Origin: Candidatus Poribacteria bacterium
GTDB taxonomy: Bacteria; Poribacteria; WGA-4E; WGA-3G
Length of the DNA stretch: 64,000 nt
Assembly: GCA_958295945.1 (NCBI GenBank)
Contig: OY282386.1
Location: 310,001 to 374,000, forward strand
Direction of reading: 5' to 3'
The notes beneath the pieces were generated by a model, which was not told the DNA's origin, did no database searches, and saw only the letters and a program-made list of their open reading frames with translations. Below are positions 44,141-53,552 of the stretch, piece by piece (positions within the stretch are counted from its first letter, which is position 1; every line of letters starts with the position of its first letter). The position numbers and the translations under genes were made by a program.

Positions 44141-44902
44141 ATGATAAAAAATATCCTCGTTTCTATAGGCGACACTGATTTTGAAAGAAATGCCTTTGAT
44201 TACGCAGGACAACTTGCAGTGCTATTAGGAACTCACCTATCTTGTGTCTTTTTCCAAGACAGTTCGCACGGTGGAAGTGCAGATGTTGCTGAGACGGTAA
44301 TCCGGCGAACAGAAAAAGAATGCGCACTTTACGATTTTCTTGACTATCATATTGAAGCAGTCGCTGGAAACCCGCGGCATATGATATGTCAACAAGCACA
44401 TTCTGCAGATTTAGTAGTGGTGGGACTTCCCGAAGATATAAAAACACGCGGTTTAAAACTCATTCAGAACCAGATAGACGATGTCCTCGCTCACATTACC
44501 AAGCCAATTATCGTTGTTCATGAGCAATGCACATTATTACGAAAAATAATGGCGGTGAATCACGGGGATATTTACTCAGATCATGTGTTATCTCTGACTG
44601 CCGAAATTGGAGAATTGACTAAAGCAAGTATTCTCGGTCTGGCACTTTCAAACACAACACAAGAAGCCACTGACATTAAACAGCAGATGGATTCATACCT
44701 GCAATACTATGATGTGGAAACCGAATTTCTGACAGCCCTCGGTTTTACAGTGACGAATATTTTGGAAAACGCCGAAGAGAACGATTGTGACTTAATTGCG
44801 CTTAGTGCTAGCCATCATGGACGGTTGTATGAAATGGTATTCCAAAGTACGACACAAACCGTGGTTAAACTTGCAAATCGTGCCGTTTTGGTAACCAAAT
44901 AA
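44141..44902 (+). CDS. Universal stress protein, tandem UspA domains
   Basis: 253 residues in two UspA-like halves: 'MIKNILVSIGDTDFERNAFDYAGQLA' (KNILVSIGDTDF, AFDYAGQLA) to about 130, then 'LLRKIMAVNHGDIYSDHVLSLTAEI' (KIMAVNHGD) to the end with 'DLIALSASHHGRLYEMVFQSTTQ'. The G-2x-G-9x-G ATP motif is not clear in either half, so it may be a non-nucleotide-binding form. It lies 21 nt after STAS 2 and 13 nt before the histidine kinase, in an operon. Confidence 0.85.
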   Translation: MIKNILVSIGDTDFERNAFDYAGQLAVLLGTHLSCVFFQDSSHGGSADVAETVIRRTEKECALYDFLDYHIEAVAGNPRHMICQQAHSADLVVVGLPEDIKTRGLKLIQNQIDDVLAHITKPIIVVHEQCTLLRKIMAVNHGDIYSDHVLSLTAEIGELTKASILGLALSNTTQEATDIKQQMDSYLQYYDVETEFLTALGFTVTNILENAEENDCDLIALSASHHGRLYEMVFQSTTQTVVKLANRAVLVTK

Positions 44903-44915
44903 TGAGGGAACCCAC

Positions 44916-47201
44916 ATGGCGTCTGCCTCTGATTCGCTTCATAACTCTCCTTTTTTGCAGCTGTCATCAGAAATGTTTGGATACATATATCTTGATGGCA
45001 CATTCCTTCCAATCAATCCTGCTTGGGAAAAAACTCTTGGAGTCACCTGTACAGAACTTCAGACTCGTTCTTGGATAGAACTCGTTCATCCTGACGACCA
45101 AGAATCTACGATTGATGAAATTACAAAATTGAAATCGGAAGATCAACGGTGCATTACTTTTGAAAATCGTCTTCAATGTAGCAATGGCGATTTCAAAAGG
45201 TTGCATTGGACGGTGCAACCAGACACCAAACAACACTCCCGTTATTATGTCACTGTTCGTGATATTACAAGACAGAAGCGGATTGAGAACAAACTTCGTG
45301 AAAGTGAGACACGATTTCAGCAACTTGCCCAAACCCATTCACAGGAAAGTGATTTCCTCCACACCCTAATGGATATTACGCCTGACCATATTTACTTCAA
45401 AGATATTGAGAGTAAATTTGTAAGAATTAATCGTTCTCTTGCCAATCGCTTTGGTCTCAAAAATCCAACTGAGGTTATTGGAAGGAGTGACTTTGATTTT
45501 TTTACGCGTGAACATGCACAACAAGCCTATCAAGATGAACGAGCAGTCATAGATTCTGGAAAACCTATTGAGGGTAAACAAGAGAAAGAGACATGGCTGG
45601 GTGGACAAGATACATGGGTTTCTACCACAAAAGTCCCAATAAGGGATAGAAGTGGTCGTATCAAAGGCACATGTGGTATCTCTCGTGACATCACGGAGTA
45701 TTTTCAGGCAGATCAAGTACTGCGGGATTCGGAAGCGAATTGGCGTTCATTAGTCGAAAGTGCCCCAGACATTATTTCAACACTTGATATGGATTATCGA
45801 TTTCAGTTTATCAACCGTATTCCCTCAGGTGTAGATATGGAACCAGATGATCTCGTTGGAAAGAGTATCTTTGATTTCTTGACTCAAGAACACCATGATG
45901 GGTTTAAAGAGGCATGTCGAAAGGTAATGGAAACAGGTGAGGTCGCTGGTTATGAAGTTCAAGGAAGAATCAGTCTAAATTGGTATTCCTCTTGGGTTGG
46001 TCCTATTTTACGTGATGCAGAAATTGTCGGTTTTGTGGTAACTTCAACAAACATAACTGACCGAAAACAAGCAGAAATGGAATTGCAGGAGAGTGAGTTA
46101 CGTTTCCGTCGTGCTGTGCTTAATGCCCCGTTACCAATTATGATACATGCAGAAGATGGTGAGGTAATTCTTATCAATCGCACTTGGACCGACTTAACCG
46201 GCTACACCTTAGAAGATATGACAACAGTATCTAAATGGTTGGCACAAGCAAACAGAGAAATGAGTCAGGAAATTCAAGAATACTTAGGACAGGCAAATCA
46301 GATTAAGGAACGGGTGGCACCAGCACAATACGAAATAATAACAAAGTCAGGCAAAAAACAGATATGGGAATTTAGTTCATCGCTACTTGGTGTTGAACCA
46401 GATGGAAAACGTATTATCATTAGCATGGCACTTGATATTACTGAACGCCTGAAAGCGCAAGAAGCGATGCAAAGTGCCAAGGAAACTGCAGAATACGCCA
46501 GCAGAGCAAAAAGTGACTTTCTTGCCAACATGAGTCACGAATTGCGAACCCCTTTGAATGCTATAATCGGATTTGCTGAAATACTTAGAGATGAACTCGT
46601 TGGTCCGATAAACGATGATCAGAGAGAATGCGTCAACGATATTCATATTAGTGGACAACATCTATTGGAGATGATCAATGACATATTAGATCTATCAAAG
46701 ATTGAAGCTGGAAAAATGTTCCTACACCTTGAGGAGTTTGCTATCGTTGACGCGGTTGAGGAAGTTAACACAATTATCAGTTCTTTGGCATTGCAAAAAG
46801 CTATACAACTCACTTTATCATGTCCACAAAACATTGTGATTGAAGCCGATCGTGTCAAAGTTAAGCAAATATTTTATAATTTGTTATCAAATGCGGTGAA
46901 ATTTACACCTGAAGGTGGGAAAGTTACAACTAATCTTGATATTACACCTACAATGCTTCAAGTTGAGGTAATAGATACAGGCATAGGAATTGCCGAGGAA
47001 GATCAAATGAAGCTGTTCGCACCTTTTACACAGATTGACACTTCAAAATCCAGGCGTTTCGGTGGAACAGGTCTCGGTCTTGCCCTTACCCAACGTTTGA
47101 TTGAGTTGCATGGTGGTGAAATATGTGTATCAAGTGAAGAAGGTATAGGGAGTACTTTCTCGTTTAGCATGCCAATAAACCAAACAAGCAATGGCGGTTA
47201 G
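44916..47201 (+). CDS. Multi-PAS hybrid-free sensor histidine kinase
   Basis: 761 residues, no membrane helices, so cytosolic. Four PAS domains lie at about 12-120, 145-262, 272-382 and 392-512, with PAC tails ('VRDITRQKR', 'SRDITEYF', 'TNITDRKQ', 'LDITERLK'). HisKA follows with H541 ('NMSHELRTPLN'), then HATPase_c with the N box around N659 ('NLLSNAVKF'), G1 D687-TGIG and G2 GGTGLGL (716-722). No receiver is attached; the next two genes encode receivers. ATG 44916 with AGGGA upstream. Sensed signals are unknown. Confidence 0.93.
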   Translation: MASASDSLHNSPFLQLSSEMFGYIYLDGTFLPINPAWEKTLGVTCTELQTRSWIELVHPDDQESTIDEITKLKSEDQRCITFENRLQCSNGDFKRLHWTVQPDTKQHSRYYVTVRDITRQKRIENKLRESETRFQQLAQTHSQESDFLHTLMDITPDHIYFKDIESKFVRINRSLANRFGLKNPTEVIGRSDFDFFTREHAQQAYQDERAVIDSGKPIEGKQEKETWLGGQDTWVSTTKVPIRDRSGRIKGTCGISRDITEYFQADQVLRDSEANWRSLVESAPDIISTLDMDYRFQFINRIPSGVDMEPDDLVGKSIFDFLTQEHHDGFKEACRKVMETGEVAGYEVQGRISLNWYSSWVGPILRDAEIVGFVVTSTNITDRKQAEMELQESELRFRRAVLNAPLPIMIHAEDGEVILINRTWTDLTGYTLEDMTTVSKWLAQANREMSQEIQEYLGQANQIKERVAPAQYEIITKSGKKQIWEFSSSLLGVEPDGKRIIISMALDITERLKAQEAMQSAKETAEYASRAKSDFLANMSHELRTPLNAIIGFAEILRDELVGPINDDQRECVNDIHISGQHLLEMINDILDLSKIEAGKMFLHLEEFAIVDAVEEVNTIISSLALQKAIQLTLSCPQNIVIEADRVKVKQIFYNLLSNAVKFTPEGGKVTTNLDITPTMLQVEVIDTGIGIAEEDQMKLFAPFTQIDTSKSRRFGGTGLGLALTQRLIELHGGEICVSSEEGIGSTFSFSMPINQTSNGG

Positions 47202-47680
47202 ATAATATATCCTACAACTATACAAAACCGAAGTTGCCACCTATCATTTGTTGGAGGGGTTTGTAACCCCGATTTATAAGAAGTGATACCAAGGTATGTA
47301 GAATTCCTTGTTTCTTCGTTTGATAAAGTAATTGATAATTAATATTCAGTAGGTAGCAACTTAGGTTATACATAACCGAAAATGACCTAAGTTCCACATA
47401 TTTAGCACAAACTGTATAAAGATTAGGAAATAAATTCGGTAGATGGCATCAGAGTCCTGCGCACTTATAGGTGTTCGGAAATATAAATTAATCCGCTAAC
47501 TAACTGTTTGTTTTCGGTATTTCGTGAATATTGAATTGATCTATATTAATTGTGGTGCCTGTATGTCTTGTATTTTGTAGGAAGCAATTTAGATTTACAT
47601 ACCTTTCACCAACAGAGTTGTATCGTTTTCTAACTGCTAATCGTGGAGTATTCAATTACTTTGTCTATAGGAGCCATGAG
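47202..47680. other. Gene-poor gap with one palindromic repeat
   Basis: 479 bases between the kinase and receiver genes. TTGTTGGAGGGGTTTGTAAC at 47248 with following CCCCG is an arm of the repeat also found at 56021-56092. No supportable gene; the receiver gene probably has its own promoter here. Confidence 0.6.
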
Positions 47681-48076
47681 TTGAGTAAGGAGAACCCCCA
47701 TCAGATCTTAGTCATAGAAGACCAAGTATTGAATAGGAAAGTCGTCCGTATTGTTCTGCAGTCTGAAGGATATGATGTGCTTGAAGCGACCAACGCCGAT
47801 GAAGCACTTATGTGTTTAGAACAAGATTTCCCGGCACTCATCCTTATGGATATTGCATTACCCGGACAGAGTGGCGAAGAATTAACCCGCCAGATTAAAG
47901 CCAATCCGACTTGGTGCGATATCCCGATTATTGCATTAACTGCTGCTGCAATGACTGGTGATCGTGAACGAATTCTCAGATCTGGTTGTGATGATTATCT
48001 CAGTAAACCAATAGATACACAAGTCCTTGCTAAACGTGTCGCATATCATCTCAAGGAAGCACGACATGACCATTGA
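47681..48076 (+). CDS. Single-domain response regulator (CheY-like)
   Basis: 131 residues from TTG 47681, preceded by AGGAG at a 7-nt distance; a longer frame upstream has no domain support. The receiver residues are E13/D14, phospho-acceptor D57 ('LILMDIALPG'), T/S at 'ALTAAAM' and K109 ('YLSKPI'). DivK-like, with no output domain. The next gene starts inside its last codons (48066), so the two are translationally coupled. Likely partner: the PAS kinase upstream. Confidence 0.9.
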   Translation: MSKENPHQILVIEDQVLNRKVVRIVLQSEGYDVLEATNADEALMCLEQDFPALILMDIALPGQSGEELTRQIKANPTWCDIPIIALTAAAMTGDRERILRSGCDDYLSKPIDTQVLAKRVAYHLKEARHDH

Positions 48077-49226
48077 TGAATCAGTGAAAATACTTGTAGT
48101 TGATGATGAACCCCGCAATGTCAAAATCCTACAAATACATCTTCAGTCACGCGGATACACTGTCCTCACTGCAGGTGATGGCGATGAAGCCTTGCAGATC
48201 GTAACGGATGAAAATCCTGACATAATCTTATTAGATATAAACATGCCAAAAGTAGATGGGTTTGAAGTTGTCGAAAGTGTTCGTGCAGATGAGAAGACCG
48301 CCTTTATTCCGATTATAATGATAACTGCATTACGTGATACACAAGAAAATAGGATTAAGGCACTTGATTCGGGGGCGGATGACTTCATTGAGAAACCATT
48401 CAATAGTTTTGAGGTATTGGCTCGGATAAAATCACTGCTTCGAATAAAAGTTTATCATGACACTCTTGAAGAGCACAATGCGCGCTTAGAGGCAGAACTT
48501 CAAATGGCACGTAGTGTTCAAGAGATTATTATTCCGCAGAACGGCACCCAAGAGATTGCAGGATGTCATATCGCCTCCTTCTGTAGTCCAACCCTGGCAG
48601 TTGGTGGAGATTTTTTTGATATATGGGAGATAGAGGATAATTGTTTAGGTGTATTAATTTCTGATGTAATGGGACATGGTGCTTCTGCTGCTCTTGTCAC
48701 TGTCTTTATCAAGACGATTTTAGCAGAGCACAGAGAACATGTTGAGAAAAATCCAGCCGACCTTTTGCATATCCTAAATATACGCTTTAACGACATAATT
48801 AGTTCTCGTTTGTATATGTTTGCGACGGCATTCTGCGGTGTTTTTGATCTATCTAAGCAACAACTTGTCTGTGCAAATGCAGGACATCCCTCTCCGTTTT
48901 TGCAGCATGGATCACAGGCCGAATGTAAACGAATTACTGATAAACACACCGGAAACGGTTTGGGGATACATAGAGATTCTGAATACCAAAATTGCTACTA
49001 CCCATTTGATACAACAAGTAAGGCATTCCTTTATACGGATGGTGCTTATGAAGTCAAAAGTACACAAGGTGAAGTATTTACTATAGAAAGGTTGGAAAAA
49101 GTAATAACGAGGAGTAAGGATGATTCACCATTGCAACTAATACAGTCGGTTTCTGATGCAATAGCGGAATTTACCGAGGGTGCACCAAATGAGGACGACT
49201 TAACACTAATTTCGATTCAGGGTTAA
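48066..49226 (+). CDS. Receiver-PP2C phosphatase (RsbU/SpoIIE type)
   Basis: 386 residues. A receiver domain (1-125, D57, K110) is joined by a coiled segment 'LEEHNARLEAELQMARSVQE' (HNARLEAELQMARSVQE) to a PP2C-type SpoIIE domain with metal-binding 'GGDFFD' (180-185) and 'SDVMGHG' (199-205). Phosphorylation of the receiver should switch on dephosphorylation of STAS antagonists, linking the two-component and partner-switching parts. The start overlaps the preceding gene by 11 nt. It ends tail-to-tail with the RsbW-like gene, overlapping 4 bp. Confidence 0.93.
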   Translation: MTIDESVKILVVDDEPRNVKILQIHLQSRGYTVLTAGDGDEALQIVTDENPDIILLDINMPKVDGFEVVESVRADEKTAFIPIIMITALRDTQENRIKALDSGADDFIEKPFNSFEVLARIKSLLRIKVYHDTLEEHNARLEAELQMARSVQEIIIPQNGTQEIAGCHIASFCSPTLAVGGDFFDIWEIEDNCLGVLISDVMGHGASAALVTVFIKTILAEHREHVEKNPADLLHILNIRFNDIISSRLYMFATAFCGVFDLSKQQLVCANAGHPSPFLQHGSQAECKRITDKHTGNGLGIHRDSEYQNCYYPFDTTSKAFLYTDGAYEVKSTQGEVFTIERLEKVITRSKDDSPLQLIQSVSDAIAEFTEGAPNEDDLTLISIQG

Positions 49227-49669
49227 CCATTTTCTTGTTGGACATCTCGGTAAAAAATAGCGGTTACATCAGTACCACCCACAGCATTTGTTTGCAGTTT
49301 ATGGACATCTGTAAGACAATCAATCAGATACAAACCATGTCCTCGTTCACTGGTCGGTGAACGATTCGCCTGTATCTCTGCTAATTTTTCAGACGTAGAC
49401 CAATCCTGGATACCTTCTCTGCCTTTATCACTGACGACAATTTCAAGAGAACTTGTGTCAACAGAAATTTGTAATTGAATTCCACTTGAAGCACAACTTG
49501 ATCCGTGATAAACAGCATTGGTACATATTTCGTCAAGAGCGAGTTGAATATCTGCAATCCGTTTCTTTGAAAATCTGAGTGTTTCGGATAACTTGCCGAT
49601 AAATACACGCACCGATTCAAGGTAAAACACATCACTTGGCACATTCAACTCAATGCGTTCTTTCTTCAT
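49223..49669 (-). CDS. RsbW-like anti-sigma factor/serine kinase
   Basis: 148 residues, HATPase_c_2 domain of the SpoIIAB/RsbW class: N box 'LALDEICTNAVYHG' and G box 'VVSDKGREGI' with 'ERGHGLYLI'. It should phosphorylate STAS antagonists and bind a sigma factor or another target. No sigma factor gene lies in the window, so the final output is encoded elsewhere or is not a sigma factor. Upstream on the same strand, 28 nt away, is a third STAS gene, its likely cognate antagonist. Confidence 0.9.
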   Translation of the reverse strand: MKKERIELNVPSDVFYLESVRVFIGKLSETLRFSKKRIADIQLALDEICTNAVYHGSSCASSGIQLQISVDTSSLEIVVSDKGREGIQDWSTSEKLAEIQANRSPTSERGHGLYLIDCLTDVHKLQTNAVGGTDVTAIFYRDVQQENG

Positions 49670-49697
49670 GGGGACTCCAGTCTCAATCTGGAATGGA

Positions 49698-50042
49698 TTA
49701 AAAAGCTGCTATTGCACTCTTCTCAGATTCATATATTTCAACGACACTGGAAGCTCCAATAAGATTAAAAGTTCGCGTGAGAGTAGAAGTTAAGTTACAA
49801 AGTTTTAAATCACCGCCATTTTGGCGCAGTCGTTTAGCAATTCCTACTAATGTGCCGACAGCTGTGCTGTTTATGTGGCCTACGTCCTCAAAATTAACAA
49901 CAACTTTATTCACTTTTTCTGTCAGTAGTTCTTCAAGCACCTTCCGTAAGTCAGAGGCAGCATAACTACTCAAATCTGCCTTTACATCAATGATTTTGAT
50001 ATCCTGATTTTCCCGTATATTCATAAATTCTGTACCAGTCAT
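49698..50042 (-). CDS. Anti-sigma factor antagonist (STAS domain) 3
   Basis: 114 residues. The STAS acceptor region is 'VGHINSTAVGTLVGIA', with Ser followed by Thr. It is more diverged than the two tandem antagonists. ATG 50042 with GGAAGGTGG upstream. It pairs with the RsbW-like kinase as rsbV-rsbW, convergent to the phosphatase gene. Confidence 0.88.
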   Translation of the reverse strand: MTGTEFMNIRENQDIKIIDVKADLSSYAASDLRKVLEELLTEKVNKVVVNFEDVGHINSTAVGTLVGIAKRLRQNGGDLKLCNLTSTLTRTFNLIGASSVVEIYESEKSAIAAF

Positions 50043-50424
50043 ATAAACCACCTTCCGTAGATAAAATCCGTACCTCCATTTTAGTCTAAATACATGTATA
50101 ATACAAGCATTTTTTGAGTATAGTAGGGAAATTTTGCTTTAGGTGTTTTCAAATTCCGTGTTTTACTCAAAATTCATCAATCCAATAAAGCGGTGTTCTC
50201 ACCTCACCGGAAGTCGCTGCATAATTGCTGAATTTATTTCTTAATCTTCATATAGTCTTCCTTGAAATCAACGGTGTGAATACCTTTATAGTGTTCTTTC
50301 ATGCTTGCGTTAAATGAATGTAATAATGGTCAACACTGAATTTTCTTGCAAATTTCCTTTATTTTCAGTAGAATAAGCGACAATAAGCATATTTTCTATC
50401 AAATCCACATTTTAGGTAAAGGAA
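50043..50424. other. Gene-free stretch between divergent genes
   Basis: 382 bases between the STAS 3 gene (minus) and the PEGA/caspase-like gene (plus). It must hold the promoters of both. I see no hairpin or repeat I can support. Confidence 0.5.
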
Positions 50425-52086
50425 ATGCCTACACAAAAGATCGTAATATTTATACTTTTTATCTGTATTTTAGTTTCAATGGTTTGGGATGTTTCCGCTG
50501 AACCCGTCGATTCAGAAACATATTGGTTGATGGTTGATACTTCTCCTGATGCTGATGCAAACACACTGTTTAAATCTTTAGACAAACTAATAAAAGAAAA
50601 AGGAAAGGTATCCAAACAAAATATTCAACATCTAAAGAATGACAATGCAACAAGAGATGAAATAGAGGATACATTTAACCAAATTAGCAATAAATCCAAT
50701 AAGATTAATACACTCATTTTTCTCTTCCATGGGGTAGTGTCTAAACAACCACGCGGAAACGCAATGCACCTTTCAACACAATCGGAAGATACTATCCAAG
50801 ATGCAGTATTAAACCAATGGTTAAAAGGAACAGGAATAGATCGTCTCCTTGTCATTATTGATGGCTACGCTTATGATGAGAGACTGACCGTCTATTATGC
50901 CAATAGAGTAACGCTCGGTACCGCTGCATTGAATGTAATTCAACCTGCAGAAACAACAGAACCAGCAGGTAAGAATTCCTTTCTGAAGGCATTAATTGAT
51001 ACCTTTTCCACAGAAACAATTGACGCAGATGATAACAGACACATCAGTATAATTGAAATATATCAGCATCTACAGAACGAATATTCTTTTGAGAATGCAA
51101 TTCTTGCACCAACTGGAGATGTAGAAGAGACTGTCATGAAACTTAGTCCTGCCATTAAAGTTACATCCTTTCCAGAGGGGGCACAGATTACTCTAAACGA
51201 CAAAGACAATGGTAAAACCCCTAAACTGTTCACAGAGGATTTAAAGCAAGGAACTTACAGTGTTTCAGTAAAGAAAGCAGGGTATCTTAGTCCTGAACCT
51301 AAAACCGAAGAACTCAAGTTGATACAAGGTGAAGTTATCAATTTCATTTCAGTTCTCAAACCGATTTCTGTATACGGTACTGTTACAGGTTCCCTTGATG
51401 TTCCCGTTTCAGGAACGAAAATATCAATTGATGGTACAGACTATATTGAAACAGTTGGGGAAGATGGTAGATATTCATTTCAAAACTGGAATGCCACTGC
51501 TATGCTAACTCCCGGAACAGATTATACGTTATACGCAAAGCAAGGAGATTTTTACCACGGTTCGGCATCTTTCACATTTGATGGGTATGAGGCGATTGAG
51601 CAACAGGTTGAATTGATCAAGAAAACGTGGTTTGAGATCGCTGACTTTGAATATAATCGGGATGCCCATCAAAAAGCCATAGAAGCCTTCCAAAACGGCA
51701 TTGAAACTACGACAGATTTTCCACAGATGTCAAAAGAATTAACAGTTCTGCTTTATACTTCATTTGCTGCTGCTATTGATGAAGCGAATGATAATGGTCA
51801 GGTGCAAGACATCAATTATATTGTCGTAACTGCAAAGTTAGCAGAAGCATATCAACAACCAGAAACCGCTAAGAAATATTGGAAACAGGTTGTTTTGCGA
51901 GCAGAAAAAGGATCTCCCGCTGCAAAATTAGCCGGACAGCGTTTGTGGCAGATGAACCCGTGGCGGATTGTGATCAATATCGGTGTAGGTTGTTTGCTGA
52001 CTATTGTCGTCGTCTCTGGTATATGGACTTTTTTCCGATATAGAAAACTGGTGCATACAGAAACTGAGACAGAAACAGATGCGTGA
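50425..52086 (+). CDS. Membrane-anchored protein with degenerate caspase-like fold and PEGA domain
   Basis: 553 residues. Signal peptide 1-25. Residues 30-235 follow a caspase-like outline: 'TLIFLFHGVV' with H102, then 'RLLVIIDGYAYDE' (140-152), where active enzymes have Asp-x-Cys; no cysteine is present, so it should be a pseudo-protease. A PEGA domain follows (243-310, 'SFPEGAQITLNDK', 'GTYSVSVKKAGY'), then a carboxypeptidase-regulatory-like sandwich (about 315-395), a helical TPR-like region (400-505) and a C-terminal membrane helix (515-537). Most of the protein would face the periplasm. It lies beside the partner-switching genes and overlaps the sulfatase gene by 8 nt. The caspase likeness is inferred by eye. 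Confidence 0.6.
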   Translation: MPTQKIVIFILFICILVSMVWDVSAEPVDSETYWLMVDTSPDADANTLFKSLDKLIKEKGKVSKQNIQHLKNDNATRDEIEDTFNQISNKSNKINTLIFLFHGVVSKQPRGNAMHLSTQSEDTIQDAVLNQWLKGTGIDRLLVIIDGYAYDERLTVYYANRVTLGTAALNVIQPAETTEPAGKNSFLKALIDTFSTETIDADDNRHISIIEIYQHLQNEYSFENAILAPTGDVEETVMKLSPAIKVTSFPEGAQITLNDKDNGKTPKLFTEDLKQGTYSVSVKKAGYLSPEPKTEELKLIQGEVINFISVLKPISVYGTVTGSLDVPVSGTKISIDGTDYIETVGEDGRYSFQNWNATAMLTPGTDYTLYAKQGDFYHGSASFTFDGYEAIEQQVELIKKTWFEIADFEYNRDAHQKAIEAFQNGIETTTDFPQMSKELTVLLYTSFAAAIDEANDNGQVQDINYIVVTAKLAEAYQQPETAKKYWKQVVLRAEKGSPAAKLAGQRLWQMNPWRIVINIGVGCLLTIVVVSGIWTFFRYRKLVHTETETETDA

Positions 52087-53527
52087 AAACCCTCCCAATA
52101 TCTTATGGATATGCAGCGACCAACAACGTTTTGATACCCTCGGTTGCTATGGAAATCCTTTTGTCCAAACACCGAATTTAGACAAGATAGCACAGGATGG
52201 TGTGCTTTTTGATCATGCCTATTCACAGAGTCCCGTTTGCACACCGAGTCGGGCAAGTTTTCTCACCGGACGATACCCGCGCACAACACGATGTCGGCAA
52301 AATGGACAGATGATTCCAGCAGATGAAGTGCTTGTGACAAAACTGCTTCAGGATGCTGGTTATGTGTGTGGGTTAGCGGGGAAACTGCACCTTGCTCCGT
52401 GCAACCCACGTGTTTGTAAGGGGACTGAACAACGGATTGATGATGGGTATGATCAGTTTTTTTGGTCGCATGATCCTGCTGATGCTTGGGCAACTCACGA
52501 TTACATTCAGTGGCTATCAGATAAGGGTATACGTCGGGATAGCAGCCCATTCGCTGATTCAAAATACGTTAGAGTGATTCCCTCAGAGGAGCATAGTCAA
52601 ACGACGTGGAGTGTTGAACGAGCAATGACATTTATCAGCAGTTCATCGCGATTTAAGCAACCTTGGTTGTTTTCTTTGAATATGTTTGACCCGCACCATG
52701 CGTTTGACCCACCTGTCGCAGCGTTAGAAAGATATAGAGACATCTTAGATGAGATTCCGTTGCCGAACTTTGTTGAGGGTGAGCTTGATAATAAACCGAT
52801 TTGGCAACAGATAGATCACGGTGGTGCTTATGGTGGGAAATCTGGATATCCTTTCAAAGAAATGAGTGAATCTGACCACCGTTGGGTGACAGCTGCATAT
52901 TGGGCAATGATTGATGTTATTGACACACAGGTCGGAAGACTACTTGATTTCTTAGAAGAAAAAGGACAGAGAGAAAACACAATCGTTATCTTTACATCAG
53001 ATCACGGAGAAATGCTTGGTGACCACGGTATCTATTTGAAAGGACCTTACTTTTTTGAACCTGCTATCCGCGTGCCACTGATTATCTCTGGACCAGGGAT
53101 GCTGAATAACGGTGCGCGTTCAGAATCCTTGGTAGAGTTGTTAGATATTGCCCCGACTCTATTGGAAGCAAGTGGAGTGGAACATTATGCCGGTATGCAA
53201 GGGAAAAGTCTTCTACCGATGCTAACAGGTGAAAAAAGCCTGGACTTACATCGGGACGATGTCTATTGTGAGTATTACAATGCAATGCCGTGGCACAGTG
53301 AACCTGCTGCAAATGCGACTATGGTGCGGAGTGAACGATATAAGTTGGTGGTTGCCCACGGTACAGGTGGAGGAGAACTCTACGACTTGGAAAACGATCC
53401 ACATGAGACATACAATCTCTGGAATAATTCAGACTACACGAATGTAAAACTTGAAATGCAAGAACGACTTATCCACCGTATGGCATGGACAGTGGATCCG
53501 CTGCCTGAACGTCAAGCACCATGGTAG
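52079..53527 (+). CDS. Cys-type sulfatase (arylsulfatase-like)
   Basis: 482 residues. The sulfatase signature 'SPVCTPSRASFLTGRYP' has C54 in CxPSR, the cysteine converted to formylglycine. Metal ligands are D14 ('CSDQQ') and the later 'SDHGEMLGDHG'. No signal peptide is seen, so it may act in the cytoplasm, as with many choline-sulfatase-like enzymes. It hydrolyses sulfate esters; substrate unknown. ATG 52079 lies inside the last codons of the preceding gene, giving translational coupling. No formylglycine-generating enzyme is encoded in the window. Confidence 0.92.
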   Translation: MRENPPNILWICSDQQRFDTLGCYGNPFVQTPNLDKIAQDGVLFDHAYSQSPVCTPSRASFLTGRYPRTTRCRQNGQMIPADEVLVTKLLQDAGYVCGLAGKLHLAPCNPRVCKGTEQRIDDGYDQFFWSHDPADAWATHDYIQWLSDKGIRRDSSPFADSKYVRVIPSEEHSQTTWSVERAMTFISSSSRFKQPWLFSLNMFDPHHAFDPPVAALERYRDILDEIPLPNFVEGELDNKPIWQQIDHGGAYGGKSGYPFKEMSESDHRWVTAAYWAMIDVIDTQVGRLLDFLEEKGQRENTIVIFTSDHGEMLGDHGIYLKGPYFFEPAIRVPLIISGPGMLNNGARSESLVELLDIAPTLLEASGVEHYAGMQGKSLLPMLTGEKSLDLHRDDVYCEYYNAMPWHSEPAANATMVRSERYKLVVAHGTGGGELYDLENDPHETYNLWNNSDYTNVKLEMQERLIHRMAWTVDPLPERQAPW

Positions 53528-53552
53528 ACAATAGCGCAAAAGGTGAGTAAAA

